Source: Takifugu bimaculatus (Eukaryota > Chordata > Actinopteri > Tetraodontiformes > Tetraodontidae). Taken from it: a stretch of DNA of 64,000 bases. Under the pieces are notes generated by a model. That model had not been told where the DNA came from. It saw only the letters and a list, made by a program, of their open reading frames with translations, and ran no database searches. Location of the stretch: assembly GCA_004026145.2 (NCBI GenBank), contig CP034981.1:857310-921309 (forward strand), read 5' to 3'. A program made the position numbers and the translations under genes. Positions 10,105-22,081 of the stretch are shown piece after piece (within the stretch, counting starts at the first letter, position 1; every line of letters begins with the position of its first letter).

Positions 10105-10530
10105 TACATCTGGTCAGTCGGCAGGTTCATCTTCATCATCACCACCATGGCCAGGAGTATCTTCATCATCAGCAAACTCATCATCAAGATGATCTTCATC
10201 AGCAAACTCATCATCCTCATCAAGATGATCTTCATCATCAAACTCATCATCCTCATCAAGATTATCTTCATCATCAAAATCATCATCCTCATCAAGATGA
10301 TCTTCATCATCAAATTTGTTATCCTCATCCAGATTATCTTCATCATCATCATTAAGATTATCATCATCATGATCTTCATCACCATCCTCATCAAGATGAT
10401 CTTCATCATCAGCAAACTCACCATCATGAAGACCTTTATGATGATGATGATCAAGATGATCTTCATCATCATTAAGATTGTCTTCATCACCATCAGGATT
10501 ATCTTCATCATCCTCATCCTCATCATCTTG
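10105..10530. repeat. (ATC)n trinucleotide tract in AMPH intron
   Basis: Degenerate ATC/TCA triplets between the acidic exon and the exon at 10585. The Asp/Glu-rich minus-strand frame and the Ile/Met-rich plus-strand frame are simple-sequence artefacts. Lengths differ in copies 3-5 (about 28980-29420, 42475-42840, 58020-58355). Confidence 0.9.
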
Positions 10531-10870
10531 TATCAATCAATACTTCACTCAGTTTCTAATAAACGTGAATGTTTTCCTTTGAAGGTACCTGAGGAACCTT
10601 CATCCATCCAGGAGGCGGAGCTTGATGAGGTTTCTTTTTCATTTGTGTTGATTTTGCTTGTTTTCAATCTTAATACGTCTTAAATAAAAATGTTGTCTGT
10701 AGATTCCTGGTGCTGACCAAACATGTGCAGATGAAGCAGCTCCGCTGGTAAATATAAAGAACAACAACAACAACAACACTAATAATAATAGTTTTGGGGG
10801 CCGCTGACACGATTGTCTCATTAATGTGAATGAAGTTCAAACCCTAAATCAGAGCTCCCTCATTGGAGAC

Positions 10871-11541
10871 TGAAGAGAATTATTTGATCTTGTTAGCATC
10901 TTTTATCTTATTAGCATGTGTTATACTATATGTTTTGTTTTATGTTACAGTTAGTTTAGAAGTTAGGAATACTATATACTCTTTAGTAGGAATACACACG
11001 AGCAAGTCAGTTGACCCTTCCTTGACCTGAGGACTGGTCAGACAGTTGGAGCCAGCCAGACAGGAAAGGGTAGATCCCCATCGTAAAACATGACAACGTA
11101 GTTTACTGGTGTTGATAAGTTCCTTGGCAGGAATATGACTTCGGACCTGGCCATCTGGAGAAGATAATGGACAAGAAGGACCACACCAACACCAAAGGAG
11201 GCTGGAAGAAGAAGATGGGGTCATCCAAGAAGAAGGACTGGATTGGACTGAATTAGCATCAATAATTTACATATATCTTTCTATATAAGACTGGGTCAAG
11301 GGATAGTTAGGTGGTCAGACTTCATGCCCTGACAATTGACTTTGTTGTTGCTAGGGTTATGAACTGGCCCAGAGCTCTGTAATATTTGTATCTTGAATTG
11401 ATTCTGTTTGCTAAATACATCTGTTTGCTAAATACATCTGTTTGCTAAATACATTTTGAAATTGACATTTGTTTACTTGAAGTCTTCATTTAAAGAACAC
11501 GCGGATTGGCGGTGACACACGAGAGGTACTGCGATCCAACA
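10871..11541 (+). mobile_element. Solo LTR with 4-bp target duplication
   Basis: This 671-bp insert is absent from units B, C and D at the same intron position. It starts TGAAGAG and ends CCAACA, and AGAC is repeated at 10867-10870 and 11542-11545. The uninterrupted units read GGAGACGAG there. Inside are a TATATAAGACTGGG promoter-like stretch (about 11281-11296) and three TGTTTGCTAAATACAT repeats near the 3' end. TG...CA ends with a 4-bp duplication fit an endogenous-retrovirus-type or gypsy LTR left by LTR-LTR recombination. No coding sequence is present. Confidence 0.85.
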
Positions 11542-11825
11542 AGACGAGTGTTTCAGCTCCTCTGACCCGGTTCTGTTTTGATCTGGGATCACGTCTTCCT
11601 GTCGTTGCAGGAAAACATGCCGATCCCGTCAGTGATCATCGAACCCGCCTCCAGTAATGAAGGTGACGACGACCGCGATGGTGACATCATCTCGCCCACC
11701 GCCGCCAGTGACAACGATGTGACCACGGTGAGCCAGACCATGAAACACATGAGTCCATCTGGAGGCGTGTCCGGGCTCCCGGATGACTTCCTGTACAAGG
11801 TGAGACTTCCTTCAAGGCCAATAAT

Positions 11826-12418
11826 CTGACCCGGACCCTGACCCTGACCCTGACCCTGACCCTGACCCTGATCCTGACCCTGACCCTGATCCTGACCCTG
11901 ACCCTGACCCTGATCCTGATCCTGATCCTGATCCTGACCTTGACCCTGACCCTGACCCTGATCCTGATCCTGACCCCGATCCCGACCCTGATCCTGCCCC
12001 TGTCTCTGACCCTTAGCCTGATCCTGATCCCGACCCTGATCCCGACCCTGATCCCGACCCTGACCCCGACCCTGATCCTGCCCCTGTCTCTGACCCTGAT
12101 CCTGACCCCGACCCTGACCTTGATCCCGACCCTGACACTGACCGTGATCCTGACACTGACCCTGATCCTGACCTTGATCCCGACCCTGACCCCGACCCTG
12201 ACCCTGAGCCTGATCCTGATCCCAACCCTGACCCCGACCCCGACCCCAACCCTGATCCCGACCCTGACCCCGACCCGACCCTGATCCTGACCCCGACCCT
12301 GACTGTGATCCTGATCCCGACCCCGACCCTTTTCCTGACCCCGACCCTTTTCCTGACCCCGACCCTGATCCCGACCCTGACCCCGACCCTGATCCTGACC
12401 CTGACCCCGACCCTGACA
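11826..12418. repeat. CCTGAC/CCTGAT hexamer array (unit A right)
   Basis: About 590 bp of CCTGAC, CCTGAT and CCCGAC units in the intron between the exon ending 11799 and SH3 exon 1. The minus strand is GTCAGG-rich with many GGG runs. Frames of up to 320 codons here are artefacts. Confidence 0.95.
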
Positions 12419-12456
12419 GGAAGTTCCCAGCAGGACCACAGGTGACACCTCTGTGT

Positions 12457-15400
12457 AAGGCACGACCCCCACATCTCATGGGCTTCTGGTCGGATCCTGG
12501 GTTGGAGCATGGCCTGTCACGCCAACTGCCTTTGCTCCGCCCCCTCTCCATCCAGTAATCCCAGGCCCGCGCTCACTCCCCCGGATCTCACTGGTGTTCC
12601 CCCTATCTACCATGATTTAGCCCCAGTGTTTAGTAAGGACAATGCTCTGTCCCTTCCCCCTCACCGGCCCTATGATTGCCCCATCGACCTCCTCCCCGGG
12701 GCTCCCTACCCCACGGGTTGACTTTATAATCTCTCCATCCCAGAGAAGGAGGCGATGCGCAATTACATCACAGAATCCCTCGCCTCTGGTATCATAAGAC
12801 CATCATCATCCCCCTTAGCAGCGGGCTTCTTCTTTGTAGCCAAGAAGGATGGCGGCCTGAGGCCCTGCGTCGACTTCCGCAAACTTAACGACATCACAGT
12901 TAAGAATAAGTACCCTCTTCCCCTTATGAGTTCCACGTTCGAGCCCCTCAGTCATGCCCGGGTGTTCACCAAGTTGGACCTCCGCAACGCTTACCACCTG
13001 GTGCGGATTGGGAAAGGGGACGAATGGAAGACCGCCTTCAACACTCACCTCGGGCACTTCGAATACCTGGTCATGCCCTTCGGCCTCTCCAACGCCCCCG
13101 CCGTCTTCCAGGAGTTGGTCAACGATGTGCTCCGAGACATGATCAACGTCTTTGTGGTGGTCTACTTGGATGACATCTTGGTCTTCTCCCGCACCATGGA
13201 GGAGCACCACCAGCATGTCCGCCTGGTCCTCCAACGGCTTTTGGAGAACCGACTCTTCATCAAAGCTGAGAAGTGCGTCTTCCACTCCGCCTCAGTGGGG
13301 TACCTCGGCTACATCGTGGAGGAGGGGCGGGTGCGCGCAGATCCGGCCAAGATCCAGGCTGTGGTGGAGTGGCCACGCCCCACCGACCGCACTCAGCTTC
13401 GCCGGTTCCTTGGGTTCGCCGGGTTCATCCGGCGGTTCATCAAAGGGTTCAGCCAAGTGGCTGCCCCTCTCTCCGCTCTCACCTCCACCTCGCGCCCTTT
13501 CACCTGGACACCGGAGGCTGAGACCGCTTTCTCGGCCCTCAAGGACAGGTTCACGATGGCTCCGGTGCTCGCCCACCCAGACCCAGCTCGGCAGTTCATC
13601 GTCGAGGTCGCTGCTTCGGACGCGGGCATCGGGGCAGTCCTCTCCCAGCGGTCCGAGGCAGACCAGAAGATTCACCCATGTGCCTACTTTTCCCGCCGTT
13701 TTGATCCGGCTGAACGAAACTATGATGTGGGCAACAGGGAACTTCTGGCGGTCTATGCAGCCTTGGTGGAGTGGAGACACTGGCTGGAGGGAGCAAGGCA
13801 CCCGTTCCTTGTGTGGTCGGACCATAAGAACTTGACCTATGTGAGAACGGCCAAGAGACTCAATCCCAGACAGGGCCGCTGGGCTCTCTTCTTCAGTCGG
13901 TTTGACTTCACCCTCACTTTCCGTCCAGGCTCCAAGAATATCCGGGCTGATGCCCTTTCCCGCCAGTTTCCGGAGGAATTCCCCGGCGCCCCCAGGGACC
14001 CTGACACCATCATTCCCCCGGCCCGGGTCATAGGGGTCATCTCCTGGCCGATCGAGACGGCCGTCGAGCAAGCCCAGAGAGACGAGCCCGATCCTGGGAA
14101 CGGGCCTCGGGACCGGATGTTCGTGCCCTCCTCCGTCCGGCCGCAGGTGCTAGAGTGGGGCCACTCCAGTTGTTTCGCCTGCCATCCTGGCGTGCGTCGG
14201 ACGGTGGAGTTCGTGCAGCGGCGCTTCTGGTGGCCCAACCTCCAAGAGGATGTTCGGGAGTTTGTGGGCGCCTGCACGGTCTGTGCCCGCAGCAAGGCCT
14301 CCCATCGCTCGCCAGCAGGCCTTCTGCACCCCCTTCCCATCCCCAGTCGACCCTGGTCTCACATAGCCCTGGATTTTGTGACGGGCCTCCCCGTCTTGCA
14401 GGGGAACGACACCATCCTGACCATTGTGGACCGCTTCTCCAAGGGGGTCCACTTTGTCGCTCTCCCCAAACTCCCTTCTGCTGCAGAAACTGCCGAAATC
14501 CTGGTCTCCCACGTCGTACGTCTCCACGGGATCCCCCTTGAGGTGGTCTCCGACCGTGGCCCCCAATTCACTTCTAGGGTGTGGCAGGCCTTCTGCAAGG
14601 GGATAGGGGCCACGGTCAGCCTGACCTCTGGGTACCACCCCCAGTCCAACGGACAAGCCGAACGGGCCAACCAGGCTTTGGAGGCGGCCCTGCGCTGCGT
14701 GACCACCAGCAATCCTGCCTCCTGGTCCAAGTTCCTGCCGTGGGTGGAATACTCCCTCAACGCCATGGAGAGCTCTGCTACCGGTATGTCCCCCTTTCAA
14801 TGTTTCCTGGGCTACCAACCCCCTCTGTTCCCCCAGCAGGAGCTGGAGATCGCAGTGCCGTCTACCAGGGCCCATCTCCGCCGGTGTCGGCGCATCTGGA
14901 AGGCTGCCCGCAAAGCCATCTTGCGGGCCACAGAGCAGTCCCGGCGTTCGGCCAACCGGCGAAGGAGGCCGGCCCCTGCTTACCGGCCTGGCCAGAAGGT
15001 CTGGCTGTTGGCCCGGGACCTGCCCCTCCAGACCTCGCAGACTTCCTCCAGAAAGCTGAACCCCCGCTACATTGGTCCCTACACCATCTGCAGCATCATC
15101 AACCCCTCTGCAGTCCGTTTGGATCTCCCCGCCGCCCTCAAGGTACACCCGGTCTTCCACGTCTCGCTCATTAAACCCTTCTCCACCAGCCCCCTGTCCC
15201 CTCCTGTTCCGACTCCACCTCCCCCACAGGTCCTGTCGGACGGAGAGCCGGTGTGGAGAGTTAACAAGCTGCTGGCGGTCCGCCGACGGGGAAGGGGCTT
15301 CCAGTACCTGGTGGATTGGGTGGGTTACGGCCCCGAAGACCGGAGCTGGGTGCCCCCATCCTATCTCGCTGACCCCTCCCTCCTCGAAGACTTCTACCGA

Positions 15401-16115
15401 GACCACCCGGATGCTCCTGGGCGGTCGTCCGGTGCCTCCCGTAAGGGGGGGGGGCACTGTTGTGACTCCTACTCTGGCCCCACCTCCTCCTGTGCAATCA
15501 GCTCAACCACCACCACCCGTGCCCTCTCCTCCAGCCACACCCAATCCGCCCAAATGACTCTGCACCCATAAAAGGCCCCTCTGCACTCAGGCCAGTGCTT
15601 GATCTAACTGGTGTTTTGGCAACACGTACCGTCGACCCAGCATCTCTCCAGGCTCCCCAGCGACTCCCTGCGACTCCCAGCATTCTCCAGCATCTCCCCC
15701 TGCTCCTCCGCAACCTTCCTAGCCCCTCTTCCTCTGCCCTCTTCCTCTTCCCCTTCCTCGGACGGATTTCCAGTGGCCTCTGGACACTTGGACTCCCCCA
15801 CGGACTCTCGCCCCCGGATCTCGGACTTGGTTCGTCTACCGCATCACGCACATGTACAACACCCCCCTCCACTGATATTTCATACACGCACTCACGCACT
15901 CACGATTCACACTTCATTTACATCCAACATCTGCATCCAAGACATTCCCCCACGCCCCCTATAGTTTGTCTCGGCCTCCCTCCTCATTTAGTTTCTTCCC
16001 TCCTGTCCTTTTTTTTTGTTTCATTAAAATCGTCTGAGTTACTTTTAATTCCCGTGTCTGTCTGCCTTCTTTGGGGTTCCGCCACACTTGACCGCCAGTC
16101 CTCTTGAGCTTAACA
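12457..16115 (+). mobile_element. 5'-truncated chromodomain Ty3/gypsy retrotransposon, copy 1
   Basis: The element starts inside the end of the protease region (frame with WASGRILGW), runs through pol, and ends in a 3' LTR at 15458-16115 (TGTTGTGACT to TTAACA, 658 bp). A G-rich polypurine tract sits just 5' of the LTR. TATA-like ATAAAAGG is at about 15568 and ATTAAA near 16023. Gag, most of the protease and the 5' LTR are missing. Compared with unit D, it replaces the interval from just after TCTGTGT to AGCAGGTGC, deleting AMPH SH3 exon 1. The same junctions occur at 30666-34324, so the unit was duplicated after this event. Confidence 0.92.
12509..15571 (+). pseudogene. pol: Ty3/gypsy pol polyprotein (RT, RNase H, integrase, chromodomain)
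   Basis: The frame is interrupted by TGA at 12719-12721, in the sequence just before LYNLSIPEKEAM, and is then open for 938 codons from 12755. Reverse transcriptase shows VDFRKLN, KLDLRNAYH, the LVMPFGLSNAP box and the catalytic YLDDILVFS. RNase H shows SDAGIGAVLSQ, NRELLAVY and SDHKNL. The integrase zinc domain has H-H-C-C spacing (HSSCFACHPG, CTVCARSK), and the core shows ALDFVTGLP, VVSDRGPQF and HPQSNGQAE. A C-terminal chromodomain (VNKLLAVRRRG, YLVDWVGYGPEDRSW) places it in the chromovirus branch, close to fish sushi-like elements. The TGA could be a CGA-to-TGA change. No gag is present, so it is not autonomous. Confidence 0.92.
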
Positions 16116-16229
16116 GCAGGTGCATAAAACAAAGGCGTCACCTGATGTCACTGTTGCTCCGACTACAGAAAACAGCCGCAGGTGTTTAGGGATGAGCTGA
16201 GGTCAGATTGTCCTGCGTTAACGTTGCGC

Positions 16230-16262
<33 letters not shown>

Positions 16263-16267
16263 GGCAG

Positions 16268-16372
16268 GATGCTGGTTGGCTCACGGGTATCAAAGAAAGC
16301 GAGTGGTTAGCACGCGGTGCTAGCGCCCAGAAAGGCCTGTTTCCAGAGAACTTTACGCAGCGTTTGGAATAA
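16268..16372 (+). pseudogene. AMPH: Amphiphysin copy 2, terminal SH3 exon
   Basis: After gtggcag, the exon encodes DAGWLTGIKESEW to FTQRLE and TAA with no disruption. Its partner SH3 exon 1 is missing because of the upstream gypsy element, so a full SH3 domain cannot be made from this copy. The 3' UTR with AATAAA near 17024 follows. Confidence 0.85.
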
Positions 16373-17336
16373 GAAGACTCGCCACGCTGTAAAAAACAAG
16401 ACGTGAGCAGAAGTTTGAGGCAACATCAGAGCAACATCAGCAACTGCCTGGAGGCACCTGGTGCAACCGTGGGCAGGTCACCACCAGGTTCCTCTGCACA
16501 GCAAAACTGGTGTCAACGTCTCGTTTGATCCTGGAAATTACGAAGCATGACATGATAGTCTGGCCCCCCCACAAACAACCAATATTCTCCTGTTGTTGGA
16601 AGACGTGACTTTAACTGGGAAAAACATCTGGACCGGAACAGCGGAAGAAAAGAGAGAAAAAGATCCTCTGTTGCTCCAGACGTGTTTGATTGCTGTGGAA
16701 TATTCTAGAATCTGTAGTCATGTGACCTATTTAAATGTTCTGGAGTCTGCCAGGGAGTCGGTGAGGACGCGTCCGTTGGTGAGTTCCTACCTGCGAGTGT
16801 TTGGTGATCAAGTCTCTGTTCTGTGTTTCTGCCAAAATAATGTTGCTTATTGATTTAATAGTAGAGCTAATTGATCCAGACCATAAGTCACAGCGACGCT
16901 GTTTGATGCAATTTATGTTGTGTGTTTATTCCTGGTGTGTTGGACACTTCTGATGTCACTTCCTTTGACCTTGATGGTGTAGATCCGTGACCTTGATGCC
17001 ACAAATCACTTGTTTATGTCATCAATAAATGAGTCCTGGGAACATTTTGGCTTCTTTATCGTTTCTGATCCAACCGCACACATACAGTTGGGGGGGGGGG
17101 GGCAGAGCTTCCATGAACTTTGAGCAGAACTGACGTCAGCAGGAACCATCAGAACTGGAGGATGAAGAGTGAAGAACAGCAAAGTCTTGAAAATGTGAAA
17201 CATTCCGAACGTAACAAACTTCTTCACTTTATTTCATCCTCCTCAAACTCATGAACAAATCTCAAGGTCACAATATCTGCAGAGGATCAATGAAGGTCAC
17301 GTGAAGCCGTCAGAGGCTTCTTCTCCCATCGTTCCT

Positions 17337-17672
17337 CCATGAAGGTGCTGAGAAGAAGCTGAGTGGATGCTGCTGAGCGGGCAGAAGCCAGAAGACCTGG
17401 CCTGTTAAATGGGTCCACAGGTGTCTTCTGGAAGGTTCTGCAGCCTGAGAACCTGTTGCAGACGATGAGCAGGTGCAGCAGGCCAGAGTGTGACTGTGGG
17501 GACGAGACCGATAAAATCACTTCCTGTGCTGCGGCTGTGTGCTTCCTGTGATGGTGTCCTAGCAACAGTGAAACCACACGTTCTGGGGGAGCGACGCTGA
17601 AAGAGACGCAGAAACCTTCACAGCAACCTTCGGCTCCTTGCAGCATCTTCTCACCACATTTATCTTCTGGAC
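17337..17672 (+). repeat. Left inverted-repeat arm, TRG cassette 2
   Basis: Nearly the reverse complement of 21746-22081, same length as the unit A arms. Confidence 0.83.
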
Positions 17673-17940
17673 GTTCACAGTCACGTCAATAAAATGTAAA
17701 CATCAACTCTGAGCAAAAGGGAAACCTTGAAAATCTGTTCATAGGTTCTAATTGTGATGATTTATCTTTGATGTTTTAGAGAAATGAATGAGCAGAAGCA
17801 CATTTCAGAGCTGCTGAGACTGCTGTCGTCATGGAGACCTGTTTCCTGTTTGTGGTGAGGTGGGCGGGGCATCAGCAGCAGGGGCTGATGGGGGCTGAGA
17901 GGAGCTGGATCAGTCCTGCCTCCGGCCCACCAAAGCAACA

Positions 17941-18374
17941 ATGCAGCCGTTCACACCTGCGGCTCTCTGCTTCCTCTGCTCAGGTGAGTGTTTCCAGCCA
18001 GCCAGGACACGACCACCACACACACGCTGACTTCAGCTGCCTGTCCCCGTCTCTACAGGGCTGGTTGTCATAGAAACGCAGCTGACCCAGGACCAGATCT
18101 CAGTGACCCGCAGAGCTGGTGAAAATGCCTCGATAAGCTGTGGAGGAATCAATTATTGTGGTGGTTATGTGTACTGGTACCAGAAGAAGGAATCAGGCAC
18201 GTTTGAAAGGCTCCTGAATATCTATAAGAGCGGCGGTAAACCCACGCGGTACTCTCATGCTGAGAAAGATGATTTCTCAGCTAAGATTCAGCAGAACAAG
18301 TGTGAGTTGATCATCTCCTCAGTTAAACCCTCTCACGCTGCCTCATATTACTGCTCCTGTTGGAAGAGTGGATC
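17941..18374 (+). CDS. T-cell receptor gamma variable segment, cassette 2
   Basis: Leader exon 17941-17983 is identical in sequence to cassette 1. The V exon is 18059-18374. Conserved Cys in ASISCGG, Trp in VYWYQKK and Cys in SYYCSCW are present and the frame is open. CDR1 (INYCGGY) and CDR2 (YKSGGKP) differ from the other V segments, so the binding loops have diverged while the frameworks stay almost identical. Extra cysteines lie in CDR1, FR3 (NKCEL) and CDR3. The V exon ends directly at a canonical RSS. Confidence 0.88.
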
Positions 18375-18412
18375 CACAGTGAGAGAAGATGTGAGGCACC
18401 TGAACAAAAACC
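18375..18412 (+). promoter_or_regulatory. TRGV2 recombination signal sequence (23-type)
   Basis: CACAGTG 18375-18381, 22-bp spacer, ACAAAAACC 18404-18412. Confidence 0.92.
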
Positions 18413-18449
18413 AGCTGCTCTGGATCAATATCCTTTCTGATGGAAACCT

Positions 18450-18869
18450 GATGTCTGGAACCAGGAAGACCTGATGTCTGGAACCAGGAAGACCTGATGT
18501 CTGGAACCAGAAAGACCTGATGTCTGGAACCAGAAAGACCTGATGTCTGGAACCAGGAAGATCTGATGTCTGGAACCAGGAAGACCTGATGTCTGGAACC
18601 AGAAAGACCTGATGTCTGGAACCAGGAAGACCTGATGTCTGGAACCAGAAAGACCTGATGACTGGAACCAGGAAGACCTGATGTCTGGAACCAGGAAGAC
18701 CTGATGTCTGGAACCAGAAAGACCTGATGTCTGGAACCAGAAAGACCTGATGTCTGGAACCAGGAAGATCTGATGTCTGGAACCAGGAAGACCTGATGTC
18801 TGGAACCAGGAAGACCTGATGTCTGGAACCAGGAAGACCTGATGTCTGGAACCAGGAAGACCTGATGTC
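18450..18869. repeat. 23-bp minisatellite between V2 and J2
   Basis: About 18 copies of the TCTGGAACCAG-cored unit, twice as many as in cassette 1. Confidence 0.95.
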
Positions 18870-18932
18870 AGAGTCACCTGTACTGAAACAGGAATCTTCA
18901 GGATCAGAACCTCGACTCAAATGTTCAGCAGC

Positions 18933-18999
18933 AGATTTTGTCCTTCTCTGTTTCACTGTGTCATGATTTTGGGATCTGGAACCAGACTCGTCGTCTCAG
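18933..18999 (+). CDS. T-cell receptor gamma joining segment J2 with 12-type RSS
   Basis: RSS: AGATTTTGT 18933-18941, 12-bp spacer, CACTGTG 18954-18960. J is 18961-18999 and reads MILGSGTRLVVS, followed by a GTGAGA donor. The Phe of the FGxG bulge is Leu here (TTG). The signal is intact, but the substitution may weaken V-domain folding or pairing. J4 has the same sequence. Confidence 0.8.
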
Positions 19000-19133
19000 G
19001 TGAGAATCAAACTTTGCTCCAAACCTTTTAATAACGATCAAAAGACAAAAAAGAAATATTGACACTCAAGAAGATTATCTATAAAACCATAAACACAAGA
19101 GCACAGACGGGAATTTAGCTGGATTTATCAGTG

Positions 19134-20355
19134 GATTATTGGTGAATAAATGGGTGGATTATCTGTGGATTATTGGTGAATAAGTGGGTAGATTATCTGT
19201 GGATTATTGGTGAATAAACGGGTCGATTATCTGTGGATTATTGGTGAATAAATGGGTCGATTATCGGTGGATTATTGGTGAATAAGTGGGTAGATTATCT
19301 GTGGATTATTGGTGAATAAATGGGTCGATTATCTCTGGATTATTGGTGAATAAATGGGTCGATTATCTCTGGATTATTGGTGAATAAATGGGTAGATTAT
19401 CGGTGGATTATTGGTGAATAAATGGGTAGATTATCAGTGGATTATTGGTGAAAAAACAGGTAGATTATCTGTGATTATTGGTGAATAAATGGGTCGATTA
19501 TCTCTGGATTATTGGTGAATAAATGGGTAGATTATCGGTGGATTATTGGTGAATAAGTGGGTAGATTATCTGTGGATTATTGGTGAATAAATGGGTCGAT
19601 TATCTCTGGATTATTGGTGAATAAATGGGTAGATTATCGGTGGATTATTGGTGAATAAATGGGTAGATTATTAGTGGATTATTGGTGAATAAATGGGTAG
19701 ATTATCGGTGGATTATTGGTGAATAAATGGGTAGATTATCGGTGGATTATTGGTGAATAAATGGGTAGATTATCTGTGGATTATTGGTGAATAAATGGGT
19801 AGATTATCAGTGGATTATTGGTGAATAAACAGGTAGATTATCTGTGATTATTGGTGAATAAATGGGTAGATTATTTTTAATTATTGGTGAATAAATGGGT
19901 AGAATATCGGTGGATTATTATTAAATAAATGGGTAGAATATCGGTGGATTATTGGTGAATAAATGGGTAGATTATCGGTGGATTATTGGTGAATAAACGG
20001 GTAGATTATCTGTGGATTATTGGTGAATTAATGGGTAGATTATCGGTAGATTATTGGTGAATAAACGGGTAGATTATCGGTGGATTATTGGTGAATAAAT
20101 AGGTAGATTATCTCTGGATTATTGGTGAATAAATGGGTCGATTATCGGTAGATTATTGGTGAATAAATGGGTAGATTATCTGAGGATTATTGGTGAATTG
20201 ATAGGTAGATTATCTCTGGATTATTGGTGAATAAATGGGTCGATTATCTGTGGATTTTGGTGAATTAATGGGTACATTATTGGTGGATTATTGGTGAATA
20301 AATGGGTAGATTATCGGTGGATTATTGGTGAATAAATGGGTAGAATATCGATGGA
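19134..20355. repeat. 34-bp minisatellite in the J2-C2 intron
   Basis: About 36 copies of the ATTATTGGTGAATAAATGGG-cored unit. The following 20356-20693 is unique intron sequence shared with units A and D. Confidence 0.95.
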
Positions 20356-20693
20356 TCAATAAGTGGGTGGGGGCTCCACAGACCCATACGAAGACCCTCT
20401 TGAGGGTCCCCTGAACTCCGGTGGTCTTCTGAGCTGTGCGACACCTCGGTCAGGTGAACGGCGCTGGTGTGTAGTCACCCTCCACGTCGCCTCCCTGGAC
20501 GTTCACTGGTGCAGGTGGGGAACGGGAACTCCGGCTCCCTGGAGGAGGTTCTGATGGCACCAGTCCTCAATGACCACGATTATGAATGACTTGTGTGAGC
20601 GCACGATGTGCATGTGTGGTTGAGCTGACCTCTGACCTCCAGCGTTGACCCCTCAGGGCCAGTGAGAGCAGTAACTCTGGTGTCTCACCACAG

Positions 20694-21322
20694 ATGCGGC
20701 GCTGGTCCAGCCTGTGTTGAGCGTGTACCCAGCAGCATCCAGAGATCCTCTGGAGGGGAGGACCGCCCTGCTGTGTGTGGCCTCAGACATGGTTCCTCCT
20801 CTGGTGAGGTTCTCCTGGAGGAGACAACGGGCCGACAGTGCTGTGGAGGAGTCACCTCCTGCCCATGAAGAAGAGCTGCAGCTCAGAGAGCCGGGCCGCA
20901 TCACCTCCATCAGACTGCTGGACCAGGACGCCGTCCACACCTATAAATACCGCTGCTCCGTGCAGCACGAGGGGGGGACGGTGAAGGCCCAGTCCCAGCA
21001 AGGTGCTGATGTCCTGTCCCTCAGCCATCTTGAGACACCTTCAGGTGGGCTGATCTTTTTTCTTCACTGTGTTTCTCTTCCAGAGGTTGCACCAGTCCCC
21101 CCGTCCATCCCTACGTCTGTCCCCCCGTCCGTCCCTCCGTCCATCCCTCCGTCCATCCCCCCGTCCATCCCTCCGTCCATCCCTCCGTCCATCCCCCCGT
21201 CTGTGCTGAGGATGAAGCTGCTCTCTTTTGTCTACACGGCCCTGATGATGAAGAGTCTGCTGAGCTGCTGTGGAATCTCTCTGCTCCTCTTCCTCACCAA
21301 CAACCAGAAACAGGCTGACTGA
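20694..21322 (+). CDS. T-cell receptor gamma constant region, cassette 2
   Basis: Same structure as cassette 1: C1 Ig domain with both Cys and Trp, PPSI/PPSV connecting peptide, Lys-containing transmembrane segment and stop. It is eight codons shorter than C1 because the 12-bp connecting repeat has two fewer units. 21045-21083 is the 39-nt GT-AG stretch that is also open in frame. Substitutions in the domain are few (for example DQDAV for DRDAV). AATAAA follows at about 21394. Confidence 0.9.
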
Positions 21323-21745
21323 CTGGTTCCAGTCCACCATCCTGTCTCGTCCTCTCACTGCTTCCTTTTCCACTGGGACTTTTCCTCTCGCAGAATAAAA
21401 GCTTCTCTCCAGCAATAATAACTGTAATTTGCCAGCTTTGATCAATAAAGTAAATCTGTCTGAACAGGAAGCTGAATCCTCGTTGTGAGGTCACCAAACT
21501 CTTTGTAGTTTGATGTCATTTTTTCATCTTTGTTGATGAATTTCTGGACCGATGACAGCGTCTCGATCACTTCCTGTTTGACATGTTTGTTATTAGGAAG
21601 CGGCAGAATGAGACGGTTGCTGCTCACATGTTGATCTTTAGGGACGATATTGGAAGACACAGAAGATTTCCTGTTTATTACGGAGAAATCCAGAAATGGT
21701 TCGTTGATCATTACATACAAATTAAGTCCGAATAATTCTAAAAGT

Positions 21746-22081
21746 GTCCAGAAGATAAATGTGGTGAGAAGATGCTGCAAGGAGCCGAAGGTTGCTGTGA
21801 AGGTTTCTGCGTCTCTTTCAGCGTCGCTCCCCCAGAACGTGTGGTTTCACTGTTGCTAGGACACCGTCACAGGAAGCACACAGCCGCAGCACAGGAAGTG
21901 ATTTTATCGGTCTCGTCCCCACAGTCACACTCTGGCCTGCTGCACCTGCTCATCGTCTGGAACAGGTTCTCAGGCTGCAGAACCTTCCAGAAGACACCTG
22001 TGGACCCATTTAACAGGCCAGGTCTTCTGGCTTCTGCCCGCTCAGCAGCATCCACTCAGCTTCTTCTCAGCACCTTCATGG
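21746..22081 (-). repeat. Right inverted-repeat arm, TRG cassette 2
   Basis: Partner of 17337-17672. The intron-like stretch 22082-22416 holds nothing else I can support. Confidence 0.83.

Larger units (their letters stand above)
7475..11799 (+). pseudogene. AMPH: Amphiphysin copy 2, seven central exons (SH3 exon 1 lost)
   Basis: Exons, all phase 0 at both ends: 7475-8227, 8481-8510, 9375-9416, 9784-10074, 10585-10629, 10703-10747, 11611-11799. The first encodes an acidic, Trp-containing region and a 14-residue repeat (GGGAFDSDPFAEAQ). Its DPF motifs are the type that bind the AP-2 alpha appendage. The 30-nt exon reads VTSAFNGLSQ, like SFNGFTQ in mammalian AMPH. The acidic exon follows a good acceptor (ttttctctacaag). 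IPGADQTCADEAAPL and the exon with IPSVIIEPASSNE, ending DDFLYK, match AMPH just before the SH3 domain. All frames are open, but a gypsy element removed SH3 exon 1 and no BAR exons are present. It is probably not a functional gene; an in-frame product lacking half the SH3 domain is possible. Assignment of the first exon to AMPH rests on its order and phase. Confidence 0.75.

Noticed and set aside
10095..10536. Asp/Glu-rich and Ile/Met-rich frames in the ATC tract
   Set aside because: Simple trinucleotide repeat inside an AMPH intron bounded by clear donor and acceptor sites.
11589..12551. Long minus-strand frames of GQGQDQ, SGSGSG and RVRVRI in the hexamer arrays (also near 30 kb and 43-44.6 kb)
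   Set aside because: A hexamer-based repeat is open in several frames at once; composition and lack of splice or start support show these are not genes.
14150..15457. 435-codon minus-strand frame opposite the gypsy pol gene
   Set aside because: Shadow frame of a G/C-rich coding sequence; the plus strand carries all the recognisable domains.
18348..18956. Minus-strand frames with repeating WFQTSGLPGSRHQ (also at 3.3, 36.6 and 47.2-48.2 kb)
   Set aside because: They are translations of the 23-bp minisatellite between V and J; they are open in more than one frame and vary with copy number.
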